Assembly (NCBI GenBank): GCA_031292625.1
Contig: JARLGU010000029.1
Location: 1 to 51,116 of the forward strand
DNA: 51,116 bases
Direction: 5' to 3'
Source: Capsulimonadaceae bacterium
Lineage (GTDB): Bacteria > Armatimonadota > Armatimonadia > Armatimonadales > Capsulimonadaceae
Shown here: piece by piece, positions 25,973 through 34,854 of the stretch
How positions within the stretch are numbered: the stretch's first letter is position 1
Layout of the letters: every line of letters starts with the position of its first letter
Translations under genes and position numbers: made by a program
The notes under the pieces: generated by a model
The model's input: the letters and a program-made list of their open reading frames with translations, nothing else
Databases searched by the model: none
What the model was told of the DNA's origin: nothing

Positions 25973-28900
25973 CTATTCCGATGCCGGCGGGGTTGGCCGG
26001 CGTTCCGGGAGGTCGCCGAGCAATCCATCGAGCGACACGGGGCCGCCGGACTCCGCACTGCGAGCTCGCTGACGGCGGCGATTCCAACGACGCCGGCGCG
26101 ACGGAGTGGTCGCTGCTTCTTGGCCAGATGCGGCTGGATCTTCTATCTTGCCGAGGACTTCTTCCTCGCTCGGCAAGGAGTCGACGTCGTCCGGCATATC
26201 GACGCCTTCAATGATCTGCGCGACTTCGGGGACATCGAGCGCCGAAAGCTGCGGTAGGTCCTGCTGTTCCGAGTATCCGCCGCGCTCCTCTTCGTCGCCG
26301 TTGCCATTCTGCGAGGTCTGATCCTGCCGGTCCCGGTGCGCCTGCATCGACCCGCGAAGCTCGTCGAAGCTCAGCCCCAGTGCCGTACTTAGCTGCGCAA
26401 GGGCGCCATACAAGAAGAAGTGCGTCGAGCGCCCTCGCATGAAGAAGCGGAAGCTGGACGTCTGTTCAGAAACGAGCCGCCGTTCCGTGACGCTGTAGAC
26501 CGCCGACTGTTTGGGCAAGTGCAACGTCCGCAGCCCGGTATAAGGAGCATGGACCATTAAGAGCCCCTCGCCCGCTGCGACGATATCGTCTTGCAAATCG
26601 TAAACGTGCACCCCCGCATACCGGAAAATCCCTCTAAGGAGCTCGCCGGTCAGGTGAGGTTCGCCCACAAAGACAGATCGCCAACCGCCCGCCATGTTGC
26701 GAGCGACGATTGACGGCACGCCGGACTGAATGTACTCGCCGAGAACCATTCCCTGCGGATCGACGCTGGTGTACGAGGGGTTTACCACCTCCTCGGAGCC
26801 CATTCGCTTGCCGCCGTGAAGCCGTTCGATCACCGGATGGCGCTCTTCCGTAAACAGCGTCCCAATCCGTGCATTCCACGGCTGCCTCTTGAGGGCTTGC
26901 CCAACGATCTCGGAAACCTCTTGATGCGTGAGGCCCTTTTCATCGAACAGCCCGGGGGCGTACATCCAGACCAGCGTCTTGCCGGACACCTGAAACCGCT
27001 CGCGAATCGCATGCCGTTCCGCCGTCGTTACGCGCAAGGCGTTCAAGAAAACAAACACCTTCGGATCGGTGGGTACGGACGCCAGATCGCTCTGCAGATA
27101 GTAGCCGACCGATGCTCCCGAGCGGCATAGAAGATCGCGGATCTTCGTAATCAACGCCGCTTGGATCTGCAATCCGTTCCCATCGGCGCGCGCATACGCA
27201 AAGCTCGCCTCATCGACGATCACCGCGACTTCGGGGGCGCTCTCCGTGCTTGCCGCCCGCAGAATATTCGCATATCGCTGCTGTTCCCGGAATTGATCGA
27301 TGTCGCTCCAAATGCTATCGGAGTTGAGCCAGCCCTGGCCCCAAAGATCCATCCAATTGATGCCTGCCCGATGTACGACCGCTGTCAGAGCGTTGCGGCG
27401 ATGGACTGACACCGTGTCCTGAGGCGTCCCGATTTTCGGATTATACGCGTCCTCAGTATCGTCGGCGGCAAGGTGGGTTTTTGTGTCGTCCTCGACGATC
27501 CAGATCTTTCCGTGCAGCCGGATGCTATCGACAGGGCTGCAGAAGGCGCCCGCGCCGCCAGCGGCCCGATTCGAGTACGAGTTCGGTCCGGCCAGGACAT
27601 CCACGGCGGGCGATGCAAGAACCTTATGCAACGATTGGTGGCCCGAATCGTTGCGGTGCGCGAACTCGAACGTATAACCGTACGAGGCTCCGACCAGCAG
27701 CCGCCCATCCGACAGGACCTTCACCGCCTCGGCCAGCCCGACAATCGCTTCGGCAACGATGTCCGACGAGTACGCGTGGTAGTCGGTGTAACGCCTGTCC
27801 TTGGCTCCCGAATAAATGGCGGGCTCGTAGGGCTTATCGGTCCCTCCGGGAGCGGTCCACGCGGGGATCTCGGCGCTATCGAAATCGACGGATCCGTCTC
27901 GCCAAGCCGCCCGGAGAGCGTACACGCTCTGATACTTCTCGTGGAGCCACTGCTGAAAGGCCCGGCGGTTCGGAGCGCTGAAATCGTATCCCGCCTGCGC
28001 ATCGTGGAACCATTCTCCCTTATCGAGATGCAGGCCAACGACGCGATCGCCGCCGAAAGTCGCCGGGTCGGCAAGATGGTGCAAGAGCGCGCCAATGGCG
28101 CCGACGCTGGCGCGCCAGAACTCAGCCGACGCAAAGGAAACATCGCCGTCCGAGCCGTTGGCATATTTAGCCAATTCGCCTGGATGAACGCGAGCCCAGT
28201 AATTCGTCGGCGCGCATTGCAGGCGGAGAATAATGCGCGCGTCCGGATCAGCCTCGATCAGTTGCGTCAATACCTCGTCGGTCCGCGCGAAGGAGCGCTC
28301 GCCATAAGCGTTCTTGAGCGGCAAATACGTGACAGCGGAAAACAGATGAACTCCGATTTGAGACGCTAACCGGATCTGGTTTTCGACAACCTGCGCGTCG
28401 CTCGCCGTTTCCGTGTTGACGAACATGATTTGCGGCTCGGTCTCCGCGCCGTCAATAATGAACTTTCCGTCCGGCAAGCTCAACCGGGCATTCACCCGCA
28501 ACGGGGCGGCTTCCAAGCTCAGCTCCTCGCAAGTCGGAACCAGGCGCGGCGCGCGCCAAAAAGGAGGCGGCACATACTGCGGAAGCGAGAGATCGAATTC
28601 TTCTTTCGCAGGCTGTTCCTCGACCTCCGATTCCGTGAGGGTCCCTTCCTGCTTGACGCCTCGACGACGCCCTCCCCGCCGCGACCGTCGCGGACGGCGG
28701 CCGTCTTGGTCGCCACTCTCGCCGGCATCGGCCGGAGCCGCTGACGCTTCGACGGACTCTTCCTGCCCTTCGGCGACGGCCTCCGCGGTGGAAGCCTCCT
28801 CGCGCTGACCAGCGCCCCTGCGCCCGCCCACGCGACGTCGCCGCAAGCGCCGGCCGGCTTGCTCGTCCTGCGTCGCCTCGCCTTCAACTGGCGGCTGATT

Positions 28901-29404
28901 GTCGGCGCCATCGGCGGCGGGAACGGCCGCTTCGACTTCCGGGGCCGGTCCTGCCTCCTGAGCGCGGCGACCTCCCGTGCGGCGGCGGCGGCGCTCGGGA
29001 TTAGTCGGCTCTAAGCCTTGAACCGGGATTTCCGCTGCGGGAATGGCGTTCTCTTGAGGTGCGATCGGCACGAGACCTTCCAACACCCCACCGAGGACTT
29101 CTTCGATCACAACAGGACCTGGAGGCGCCGAACGCCGACCGCCGCGCCTTAGACGCGGACGGACTTCCTCAGGGGCATCAGCAGGGGACGAATCATTTGT
29201 GGATTGCGGATCCTTGGGGACGCCGGCTTCAGCGGATTCCGCGGAAACCGCGGGCTTGCCGCGACGCCGGGTAGGACGTCTCTTCTTTTCTTCGGCCTCT
29301 ACAATATTAGCGGCATCAACTATTGGCTGGTCGTTCTCCGGCGCGGGCGAAATTCCCGGTTGCGCGGCGGCCCCATCGTCGGCCCGTCGCGGTGCTCTTG
29401 GCAT
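25973..29404 (-). CDS. GH42-like protein with arginine-rich disordered tails
   Basis: A 1143-residue protein with no signal peptide. Residues 1-270 are low-complexity and acidic, broken by five basic islands at about 42-50, 84-91, 138-147, 186-196 and 236-249; four contain GGRR (RLRRGGRR, RRRTGGRR, RRRVGGRR, SRRGGRRR). Residues about 290-660 are a GH42-like TIM barrel: WRAPRLVPTCEEL, QCAPTNYWARVHP, LHLDKGEWFHDAQAGYDFS with E464 as acid/base, RRAFQQWLHEKYQSVYALRAAW, and IWIVEDDTK with E638 as nucleophile candidate. A trimerisation-like domain (about 700-900) and beta domain follow. The last about 100 residues are acidic with a sixth basic island at 1103-1115. Such tails are typical of RNase E or RGG proteins, not glycosidases. 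A consensus promoter lies about 260 bases upstream. Confidence 0.85.
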   Translation of the reverse strand: MPRAPRRADDGAAAQPGISPAPENDQPIVDAANIVEAEEKKRRPTRRRGKPAVSAESAEAGVPKDPQSTNDSSPADAPEEVRPRLRRGGRRSAPPGPVVIEEVLGGVLEGLVPIAPQENAIPAAEIPVQGLEPTNPERRRRRTGGRRAQEAGPAPEVEAAVPAADGADNQPPVEGEATQDEQAGRRLRRRRVGGRRGAGQREEASTAEAVAEGQEESVEASAAPADAGESGDQDGRRPRRSRRGGRRRGVKQEGTLTESEVEEQPAKEEFDLSLPQYVPPPFWRAPRLVPTCEELSLEAAPLRVNARLSLPDGKFIIDGAETEPQIMFVNTETASDAQVVENQIRLASQIGVHLFSAVTYLPLKNAYGERSFARTDEVLTQLIEADPDARIILRLQCAPTNYWARVHPGELAKYANGSDGDVSFASAEFWRASVGAIGALLHHLADPATFGGDRVVGLHLDKGEWFHDAQAGYDFSAPNRRAFQQWLHEKYQSVYALRAAWRDGSVDFDSAEIPAWTAPGGTDKPYEPAIYSGAKDRRYTDYHAYSSDIVAEAIVGLAEAVKVLSDGRLLVGASYGYTFEFAHRNDSGHQSLHKVLASPAVDVLAGPNSYSNRAAGGAGAFCSPVDSIRLHGKIWIVEDDTKTHLAADDTEDAYNPKIGTPQDTVSVHRRNALTAVVHRAGINWMDLWGQGWLNSDSIWSDIDQFREQQRYANILRAASTESAPEVAVIVDEASFAYARADGNGLQIQAALITKIRDLLCRSGASVGYYLQSDLASVPTDPKVFVFLNALRVTTAERHAIRERFQVSGKTLVWMYAPGLFDEKGLTHQEVSEIVGQALKRQPWNARIGTLFTEERHPVIERLHGGKRMGSEEVVNPSYTSVDPQGMVLGEYIQSGVPSIVARNMAGGWRSVFVGEPHLTGELLRGIFRYAGVHVYDLQDDIVAAGEGLLMVHAPYTGLRTLHLPKQSAVYSVTERRLVSEQTSSFRFFMRGRSTHFFLYGALAQLSTALGLSFDELRGSMQAHRDRQDQTSQNGNGDEEERGGYSEQQDLPQLSALDVPEVAQIIEGVDMPDDVDSLPSEEEVLGKIEDPAASGQEAATTPSRRRRWNRRRQRARSAESGGPVSLDGLLGDLPERRPTPPASE

Positions 29405-29661
29405 GCTACTAAGTTCTCCAATTTTTGCCGCCCATGTTGTCGAAGAAAGTTACGAACGATTTCCGTCCCATCCCTTGGGGTAAAGTCGTCTCGTGACGCC
29501 GGCGGCCTCGCTCGTGCATCGGGCGGTTATCGATGCGTCGCTTTCGCGATTGTGCGTTCAGTCGCCGCGGCCGGCCGCAGTAGCGGTAGCCGTCAAATAA
29601 CTCGTATCCTTGCGGTCTCTGGAAGATTACTGAACATCCCGGCCGGGCAGATACTAATTAT
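29405..29661 (-). other. long predicted 5' leader of the arginine-rich GH42-like gene
   Basis: About 250 bases separate the consensus -10 box at 29662 from the ATG at 29404. No gene is seen in it. GC-rich segments around 29500-29580 could fold (for example the GGCCGGCC-containing stretch), but no known riboswitch was recognised. The ribosome site is GGAG about 11 bases before the ATG. Confidence 0.4.
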
Positions 29662-29690
29662 ATTATACAAGAATTGAAGGAGCGTGTCAA
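29662..29690 (-). promoter_or_regulatory. consensus sigma-70 promoter of the arginine-rich GH42-like gene
   Basis: On the minus strand TTGACA (29685-29690) and TATAAT (29662-29667) are separated by exactly 17 bases, a perfect match to the sigma-70 consensus in an AT-rich pocket. Confidence 0.75.
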
Positions 29691-29854
29691 AGGGGTCGCT
29701 CTGATCGATGCAAGGAACTACGCTCATTGGATAAATTAGAGAGTTATTGGCAGTACTTACCGCAAATGAAATTCCGCAAAATCACCAAAATACATCCTCC
29801 GAAAGGCGGATTGCCTTGACGCGGCAGAGAACTAATCTTAGCGCGGCCGGCCCA

Positions 29855-31237
29855 TTATTCGACGTCTGCGCTCGCAAGCGGGATCGGCCCGAAGGCAGGA
29901 AGCCCGCGATCTTCGCCATCAACAATGTTGCAGTACGGATTAACGCCGTAGCCGTAGTACAAATCCAGGGTCTGAAGTAGCGTCAAATCCATGCATGTCC
30001 TGAGCGTGGCTGTATCGTCCGCAAGATCAACACGGTAAGGCCGGCGCTCAATCCCGGTCTTGTCGACCAAGCTAAACCCGCTCGCACGGTCCGCTGCGCG
30101 CAAGGCGTTCTCCACATTCGAGAACTTTACGATAATATCCATGCCCTCATGGATGCTATTCGCCGCCAATGAGAGGCCGCTCACTTTAACCGGCGCCGTT
30201 CCGATGCCGTCGATGAGTGCATGTAAAGCTTTCGCGAGACGGCGTCCCAGCCGATTCTGCCCTTCACCGCTCAGGTGAATGATATCGTCAAGCGGCAGAT
30301 CGATCGCCGTAACCATCGTGACATTCGGGACGATATCGGGAAGATCGTATTGCTGGCGCCGGATTCCATTCCAACCTTCGGAATCTCCCCAGCTATCCGT
30401 AAGCGTTCCGATTTGCACAATCGCAACCGGCAACGCCTCATTGCCAAAATCCCGCCGCATCGCCCCGATGAGCGCCTTCATGCGGTCGGTATAGATCGGA
30501 GATGCGTCGACAGGGCTAGCGTCGGAGCATCCCTGATACCAGAGTATGCCGGCCACGCGCCCCCCATTCTTAGTAACTCTGCGAACCGTTGCGCCATAAA
30601 GACTGTGCCCGCCCTGATCCTTGAGCTCTGGGCTCCATTGGTTCATGCTCGTCCCGCCATGCGCGGACGCGATAAGTCCCTGAGGAACCCCGGTTAGGCG
30701 GTACATCTCCTGCCCGAACGACGGCCCTGGACCGGTTCCTCGCGTGACCAATGGGAGTGGCCGGACGCCATCCCTCAGGTCGGTGTGCACGGGATCGACC
30801 GTGATTGACAGGTCGTTAACCGGATCACGCGCCACATCCCAGTGATCGTCCATGTAGAACGCATGAACCATCGGGTGCGGCGGAAGCGCCTGCAAGATTG
30901 CCCCACACCCTTCCATGTTCGACTGGCCGGCCATCACCCATACATCGCCAACCAGGACATCGGCAAATTCGACGCTGTAACCGCTTGCTTCGATCTCGAT
31001 CATGATCTCGTACGGCCCCCCGATCGGCACGCCGGCGATCTCGCCGCACACGACGCCGTCACCCGCAATGCCCACGATCGCCCTATCAAAGCCCTGTACG
31101 ATCTCGCCGTCGTCATCCCTGACCGTCGCGAGCACATTGCCCTTCGCCGACGACGAGCCCGCGAACGCCGCCGCGCTGACATTCGCCTGGGTCCTCTGCA
31201 AAACCATGTGATCTTGTAAACCGCTATGAATATTCAT
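29855..31237 (-). CDS. sialate O-acetylesterase-like SGNH hydrolase
   Basis: A 460-residue protein of the SASA (DUF303) family. The N-terminal DHMVLQR block is typical of the start of these enzymes. VMAGQSNMEG carries the nucleophile S106, AHGGTSMNQW the oxyanion region, and LPLDDIIHLSGEGQNRLG the aspartate-histidine pair of the triad. It removes O-acetyl groups from sialic acids or from other acetylated sugars such as xylan. No signal peptide is present, unlike many relatives. The ATG at 31237 is preceded by GGAA; a TTG five codons earlier is an alternative. It is downstream of the fucosidase gene and separated from it by a strong terminator. Confidence 0.88.
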   Translation of the reverse strand: MNIHSGLQDHMVLQRTQANVSAAAFAGSSSAKGNVLATVRDDDGEIVQGFDRAIVGIAGDGVVCGEIAGVPIGGPYEIMIEIEASGYSVEFADVLVGDVWVMAGQSNMEGCGAILQALPPHPMVHAFYMDDHWDVARDPVNDLSITVDPVHTDLRDGVRPLPLVTRGTGPGPSFGQEMYRLTGVPQGLIASAHGGTSMNQWSPELKDQGGHSLYGATVRRVTKNGGRVAGILWYQGCSDASPVDASPIYTDRMKALIGAMRRDFGNEALPVAIVQIGTLTDSWGDSEGWNGIRRQQYDLPDIVPNVTMVTAIDLPLDDIIHLSGEGQNRLGRRLAKALHALIDGIGTAPVKVSGLSLAANSIHEGMDIIVKFSNVENALRAADRASGFSLVDKTGIERRPYRVDLADDTATLRTCMDLTLLQTLDLYYGYGVNPYCNIVDGEDRGLPAFGPIPLASADVE

Positions 31238-31284
31238 GCCGAACAGTTCCAATCTAAGAGTGCATCCCGTGCCGGCCAGACGAC

Positions 31285-31330
31285 AAAAAGGCCAGACGGA
31301 CTTTCGAATGCGTTCGAGTCCGCCTGGCCT
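31285..31330 (-). terminator. strong rho-independent terminator after the fucosidase gene
   Basis: On the minus strand a 14-bp stem with one mismatch (AGGCCAGGCGGACT pairing with AGTCCGTCTGGCCT) and a 14-base loop is followed by TTTTT. It lies between the fucosidase stop (31349) and the acetylesterase start (31237). Confidence 0.88.
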
Positions 31331-31348
31331 AATTCCTTCCGCAATGCG

Positions 31349-32641
31349 CTACTTTAAGAAAAGCTCAATAACCGGCGCTGTCACATCGGGCTTCTTCACG
31401 GGGATCTCAAGCGTTATCGTTGCCGCGCTGCGCTCTTCGACCATGGATCCGTAAGCCGCTTCCGGAACGCTGCGCAGAATCTTGATTTCCGACGCGTCGT
31501 TCAGCAACTGCGCGTACTCGATCTTATCGCCGATATTATCGAGGTGAATGTGGCGATACGGCCACGAAAAGACATGCAGGTAAAGCCGTCTGGTAACCGG
31601 GTTGTACGTGTACCGGCAGTCCTCCGGCGCGACAAACTCGTCGGGAGCCTGAGTGCATCCGTAGATCGAACGACTGTGATGATGCATCCATCGGCCAAGC
31701 CCAGCCAAGCGGTCCAAGGCCCTCGCATCGAACTCACCGCGTCCGGTAGGTCCGACATTCAAGAGCATATTGCCGCCTTTGCTCACTGAGTCGACGAGCA
31801 TCTTAACCAGCTGATCGACGCTCTTCCAGCTCTCCTCGTCGCGATGATAGCCCCACGAACCGCTGAGTGTCTGGCACGCTTCCCACACGACTGGCTTTCC
31901 ATTCACGCGCACCCATTCGCGCGGCTGGAACTGTTCAGGCGTCTTCACATCCTGATCGATTTGCAGACGATCGTTAAGAATGATGCCCGGCTGCAAGGAC
32001 CGGATCGTCTTAATAAGGTCTTCGCTCCCCCACTCTTTCTTGCCTTTGCCTTCGTTCCAATCGGAGGGTCCAATGGAAAAGTCGTACCAAAGGATATCCA
32101 CCTTGCCAAAGCGCGTCAGGAGCTCGCGCGTCTGGCCGTGCAGGTATTCGCGGTAAAGCGCCAGGTTCCGCTCTTTGTTCTTTTCACGCTCCGCCAGGTT
32201 GTCACGGTTCGGATGAATGTGGTCGACGGTGTAGTCCGGATGATGCCAGTCGAGCAGGGAATGGTAGAAACCTACCTTCATGCCCTTCTCGCGGAAGGCA
32301 TCGACCATCGGGACGAGTAGATCTCGTCCTGCTGGCGTGTTCGGGGCTTTGTAGTCCGTTAGATCGCTATCCCACAAGCAAAACCCCTCGTGATGCTTCG
32401 TGGTGACAACGAAGTATTTCATGCCAGCGCCGGATGCAGCGCTAGCCCATAGGGCGGGATCGTATAGGTCCGGATCGAATCGCTTGAAGTACTTCTCGTA
32501 CTGCTCATTCGTGATTCGTTCGTGGTGTCTGACCCACTCGTGGCGGGCAGGCAGGGCGTAGAGGCCCCAGTGGATAAACAGACCGAACCGGTCGTGCACG
32601 AACCAATCCGTGTCGCCGTCGGTCTTTGCTGGTTGCAACAT
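31349..32641 (-). CDS. alpha-L-fucosidase, GH29
   Basis: A 430-residue GH29 enzyme that releases alpha-L-fucose from glycans by a retaining mechanism. Seen are RFGLFIHWGLYAL (18-30), FVVTTKHHEGFCLWDS (77-92), DAFREKGMKVGFYHSL and the nucleophile D187 in DILWYDFS. The C-terminal beta-sandwich is shorter than in some members. No signal peptide is visible, suggesting an intracellular enzyme acting on imported oligosaccharides. The ATG at 32641 is preceded by AAGGAG; the frame up to 32710 is not needed. It shares direction with the acetylesterase and the GH42-like gene, making a third glycan locus without a local regulator. Confidence 0.95.
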   Translation of the reverse strand: MLQPAKTDGDTDWFVHDRFGLFIHWGLYALPARHEWVRHHERITNEQYEKYFKRFDPDLYDPALWASAASGAGMKYFVVTTKHHEGFCLWDSDLTDYKAPNTPAGRDLLVPMVDAFREKGMKVGFYHSLLDWHHPDYTVDHIHPNRDNLAEREKNKERNLALYREYLHGQTRELLTRFGKVDILWYDFSIGPSDWNEGKGKKEWGSEDLIKTIRSLQPGIILNDRLQIDQDVKTPEQFQPREWVRVNGKPVVWEACQTLSGSWGYHRDEESWKSVDQLVKMLVDSVSKGGNMLLNVGPTGRGEFDARALDRLAGLGRWMHHHSRSIYGCTQAPDEFVAPEDCRYTYNPVTRRLYLHVFSWPYRHIHLDNIGDKIEYAQLLNDASEIKILRSVPEAAYGSMVEERSAATITLEIPVKKPDVTAPVIELFLK

Positions 32642-32821
32642 AACTCTCTCCTTGTGAGTCTCCATCATGACGCAGCCGCATCGGATCAGTCCATGAAGGA
32701 GACCGGACAATTCATTGGCAAGTGTTCATCAAACTACTTAGAACGTGCCCGTCCCTGTGTTGGGCGCGGACGAATGGAATTCCTCCCACCCACTCCGTCA
32801 AAACTTAAATTCGCGGAAAAA

Positions 32822-33802
32822 TCACAATTCCAACGTACACGGAATATAGCGCTTCCAGACATTGAAACCAACCCGGCCGTAGAAATCAACCAGGACCGTC
32901 CAGTCAATCGCCATACGTGTTGCGCCCGATTTGCGGACCTCTTCGACGCTATAGCTCAAAATGGCAAGGCCGAGCCCGATCTTACGAACTTCCTTCGCGA
33001 TGCCGATCGGCCCAAGTCCGCCGTAGTCAGGCCCCAGGAGGCGCCGCCACGACACCGAGGGACCGATCACCGCGGAATGCTTCGTGAACGTCTGCGCAAA
33101 CCCGATCACGTCCTGCCCGCGCACAGCGATTTTGATGTCCAAAGGGTCGGCTTCCAGCCGGACGCGCGCGGAGGTTACGTCCAGCCAGCCCCGCGAGAAC
33201 TCCGTTTCGATGTGCTTCAGCAACGACGCGACGTCATCTGGAGTACACGCTCGCAGAACGATGCCGTCCGCGGCAAGGCGCTGAATCGTGTCCGCAACCT
33301 CCGGAGCAATCCGGTAGCCCGTCAAATCCCGGCATAGATCCACTGCCCAGCCTTGACTTCGGGTCCAACCGCACGCCTCGAAAAATTGCAGCGTTCCTTC
33401 GTAGATTTCCGGCACTCCGGGGAAAAAATGATGGTAGTCCTGTCCGGTAACCAGCTTCTCGGGTGGGAGCCCAGTCGCCGTCAACCGCCCAGCGAGCGCT
33501 TTTGCCGATGGAGATATAATTCCCCCTACAAACCTCTCCAGCAAGGCGCGGCCAATCCCGCGTCTGCGATAAGCCGGTCGCACCGCAAGGCAGGTCAGGT
33601 TGCCGGGCAATCTGCCGATCGCAAATCCCGCGACAAGATCGCCGTCAAAGGCAATCCAGGATGCAGGGATGAAAGTGCGCTCGGAGCTGTCGATCTTTTG
33701 CTGCCAGAGACGCGCGTCCATTGGGAATTCAGCGCCGATGGCATCGTTCCAGGCTTCGATAACGGCGTTGGCGTACTGCGGACTGTAGGGTTTATATAGC
33801 AT
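32822..33802 (-). CDS. tandem GNAT-fold N-acetyltransferase
   Basis: A 326-residue cytoplasmic protein with two GNAT-like halves. The first (1-150) contains the acetyl-CoA loop VRPAYRRRGIGRALLERF. The second (about 175-326) contains IGFAQTFTKHSAV and IGIAKEVRKIGLGLAILS, where the canonical Q/R-x-x-G-x-G/A loop is weaker, and GRVGFNVWKRY. Only the first half may bind acetyl-CoA well. The acceptor is unknown. There is no ribosome site before the ATG at 33802, so the start is uncertain. It is downstream of the YHS-domain gene with two hairpins between. Confidence 0.85.
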   Translation of the reverse strand: MLYKPYSPQYANAVIEAWNDAIGAEFPMDARLWQQKIDSSERTFIPASWIAFDGDLVAGFAIGRLPGNLTCLAVRPAYRRRGIGRALLERFVGGIISPSAKALAGRLTATGLPPEKLVTGQDYHHFFPGVPEIYEGTLQFFEACGWTRSQGWAVDLCRDLTGYRIAPEVADTIQRLAADGIVLRACTPDDVASLLKHIETEFSRGWLDVTSARVRLEADPLDIKIAVRGQDVIGFAQTFTKHSAVIGPSVSWRRLLGPDYGGLGPIGIAKEVRKIGLGLAILSYSVEEVRKSGATRMAIDWTVLVDFYGRVGFNVWKRYIPCTLEL

Positions 33803-33824
33803 TTCGGAGGTGGTTTCGTTAAAG

Positions 33825-33850
33825 AGGGAGCGCCTTTGTGGACGCTCCCT
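33825..33850 (-). terminator. hairpin upstream of the GNAT gene
   Basis: AGGGAGCG and CGCTCCCT form an 8-bp stem with a 10-base loop, followed on the minus strand by CTTT only. It may end the YHS-gene message or act in the GNAT leader. Confidence 0.35.
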
Positions 33851-33903
33851 AGCAAAAAGTTCTGACGGCCGGCGAGACGATCGTCAAGCTTCGACCTTTG
33901 CGC

Positions 33904-33932
33904 CGTTGGGACGGCAAGGCGCCGTCCCAACG
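33904..33932 (-). terminator. long hairpin directly after the YHS-gene stop codon
   Basis: A perfect 12-bp stem (CGTTGGGACGGC and complement) with a 5-base loop begins two bases past the stop codon at 33935. No T tract follows on either strand. Confidence 0.5.
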
Positions 33933-33934
33933 CA

Positions 33935-34318
33935 TTACATCGAGTGTCCGGCGGGCATTTTCATGCCGGTTGCCGGCGCTGCCTTCGCGGATTTGACATA
34001 CTTGGAGGGTTCAGCGTCAAACTTGGGCTTGCACATAGGGCAGCAGAAGTAGTATTTTTTGCCTTTGTATGTGCTAAACGGCGCGGTTTTCGGATTGGTC
34101 ACGGTCTCTCCCGTAACCGGACAGGTCACTTTGGCAACGACGGCTGCCTTCGCCTTGGCGGTATGTTTGGTCACCGCCGCCTTCGCCTTTACGGTGGTCT
34201 TAACAGCGGCGGGTTTGGCTTTCACCGCACTGGTTGCGGAGGTCGTGTCCGCGGACGCAATTGCGCAGGTTCCCGCAAATACGAAAGCCGCAATAAGCGC
34301 GGAAATGGACTTCGTCAT
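33935..34318 (-). CDS. exported YHS-domain metal-binding protein
   Basis: A 127-residue protein with a signal peptide ([19 protein letters not shown]), a lysine/alanine-rich linker (repeated VKAKAAV and TAKAKAAV units) and a YHS-like domain: [32 protein letters not shown] and DAEPSKYV. The cysteines in CPVTG and FCCPMC and the final MKMPAGHSM fit binding of copper or other soft metals outside the cytoplasm. The ATG at 34318 follows AAGGAG. It diverges from ndk with about 100 bases between start codons. Related proteins accompany copper-export systems, but none is seen here. Confidence 0.85.
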   Translation of the reverse strand: MTKSISALIAAFVFAGTCAIASADTTSATSAVKAKPAAVKTTVKAKAAVTKHTAKAKAAVVAKVTCPVTGETVTNPKTAPFSTYKGKKYYFCCPMCKPKFDAEPSKYVKSAKAAPATGMKMPAGHSM

Positions 34319-34417
34319 GTTTGTCTCCTTGTGGCGGCGACAGCCCGAAGCCATCGCCGAACGTCAGGTATACTTCTACATCCGTATTATAACATCGCAA
34401 GAGGGATTCAACTTCGC

Positions 34418-34822
34418 ATGGAACGTACATTTCTGATGGTCAAGCCGGATGGGGTAGAACGCAAACTCGTCGGCGAGATCATTGCCCGCTTCGAGCGAAA
34501 GGGCTTTACCCTCGTTGCACTCCAAATGCTGACGCCGAGCAAAGAGCTCGCGGAGGCGCATTACGGCGTGCATCGGGACAAGTCGTTCTTCGCAAGCGTC
34601 GTCGCGTTTATTACGTCGGGTCCGGTCGTCGCCATGGTTTGGGAAGGTCCGGATGTCATCAATCTGGCGCGCCGCGTGATCGGCGCAACCAAGCCCGCCG
34701 AGTCGACCGCGGGCACGATCCGCGGCGACTTTGCCAACACCACCGAGCAGAACCTGATCCACGGCAGCGATTCCGCTGAAACGGCGGCGGAAGAGATTCG
34801 CCTCTGGTTCCCTAACCTTTAG
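34418..34822 (+). CDS. ndk: nucleoside diphosphate kinase
   Basis: A 134-residue enzyme that transfers the gamma-phosphate of ATP to nucleoside diphosphates. It starts [15 protein letters not shown] with the invariant K-P-D-G-V, contains RPFF-type and [12 protein letters not shown] segments, [17 protein letters not shown] and the phosphorylated histidine in NLIHGSDS. Length is normal. A much longer open frame exists upstream, overlapping the divergent YHS gene, but it lacks family similarity; GAGGG upstream of the ATG supports 34418. The second TMTC-like gene follows after 32 bases. Confidence 0.97.
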   Translation: MERTFLMVKPDGVERKLVGEIIARFERKGFTLVALQMLTPSKELAEAHYGVHRDKSFFASVVAFITSGPVVAMVWEGPDVINLARRVIGATKPAESTAGTIRGDFANTTEQNLIHGSDSAETAAEEIRLWFPNL

Positions 34823-34854
34823 CCATCGCTGCAATTGCTCTCAAGGCCATCTCC

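Noticed and set aside
27473-28369. 298-codon plus-strand frame opposite the tailed GH42-like gene
   Set aside because: Antisense shadow with no recognisable domain.
33944-34417. Upstream extension of the ndk frame
   Set aside because: It overlaps the divergent YHS gene and adds residues unrelated to nucleoside diphosphate kinases.
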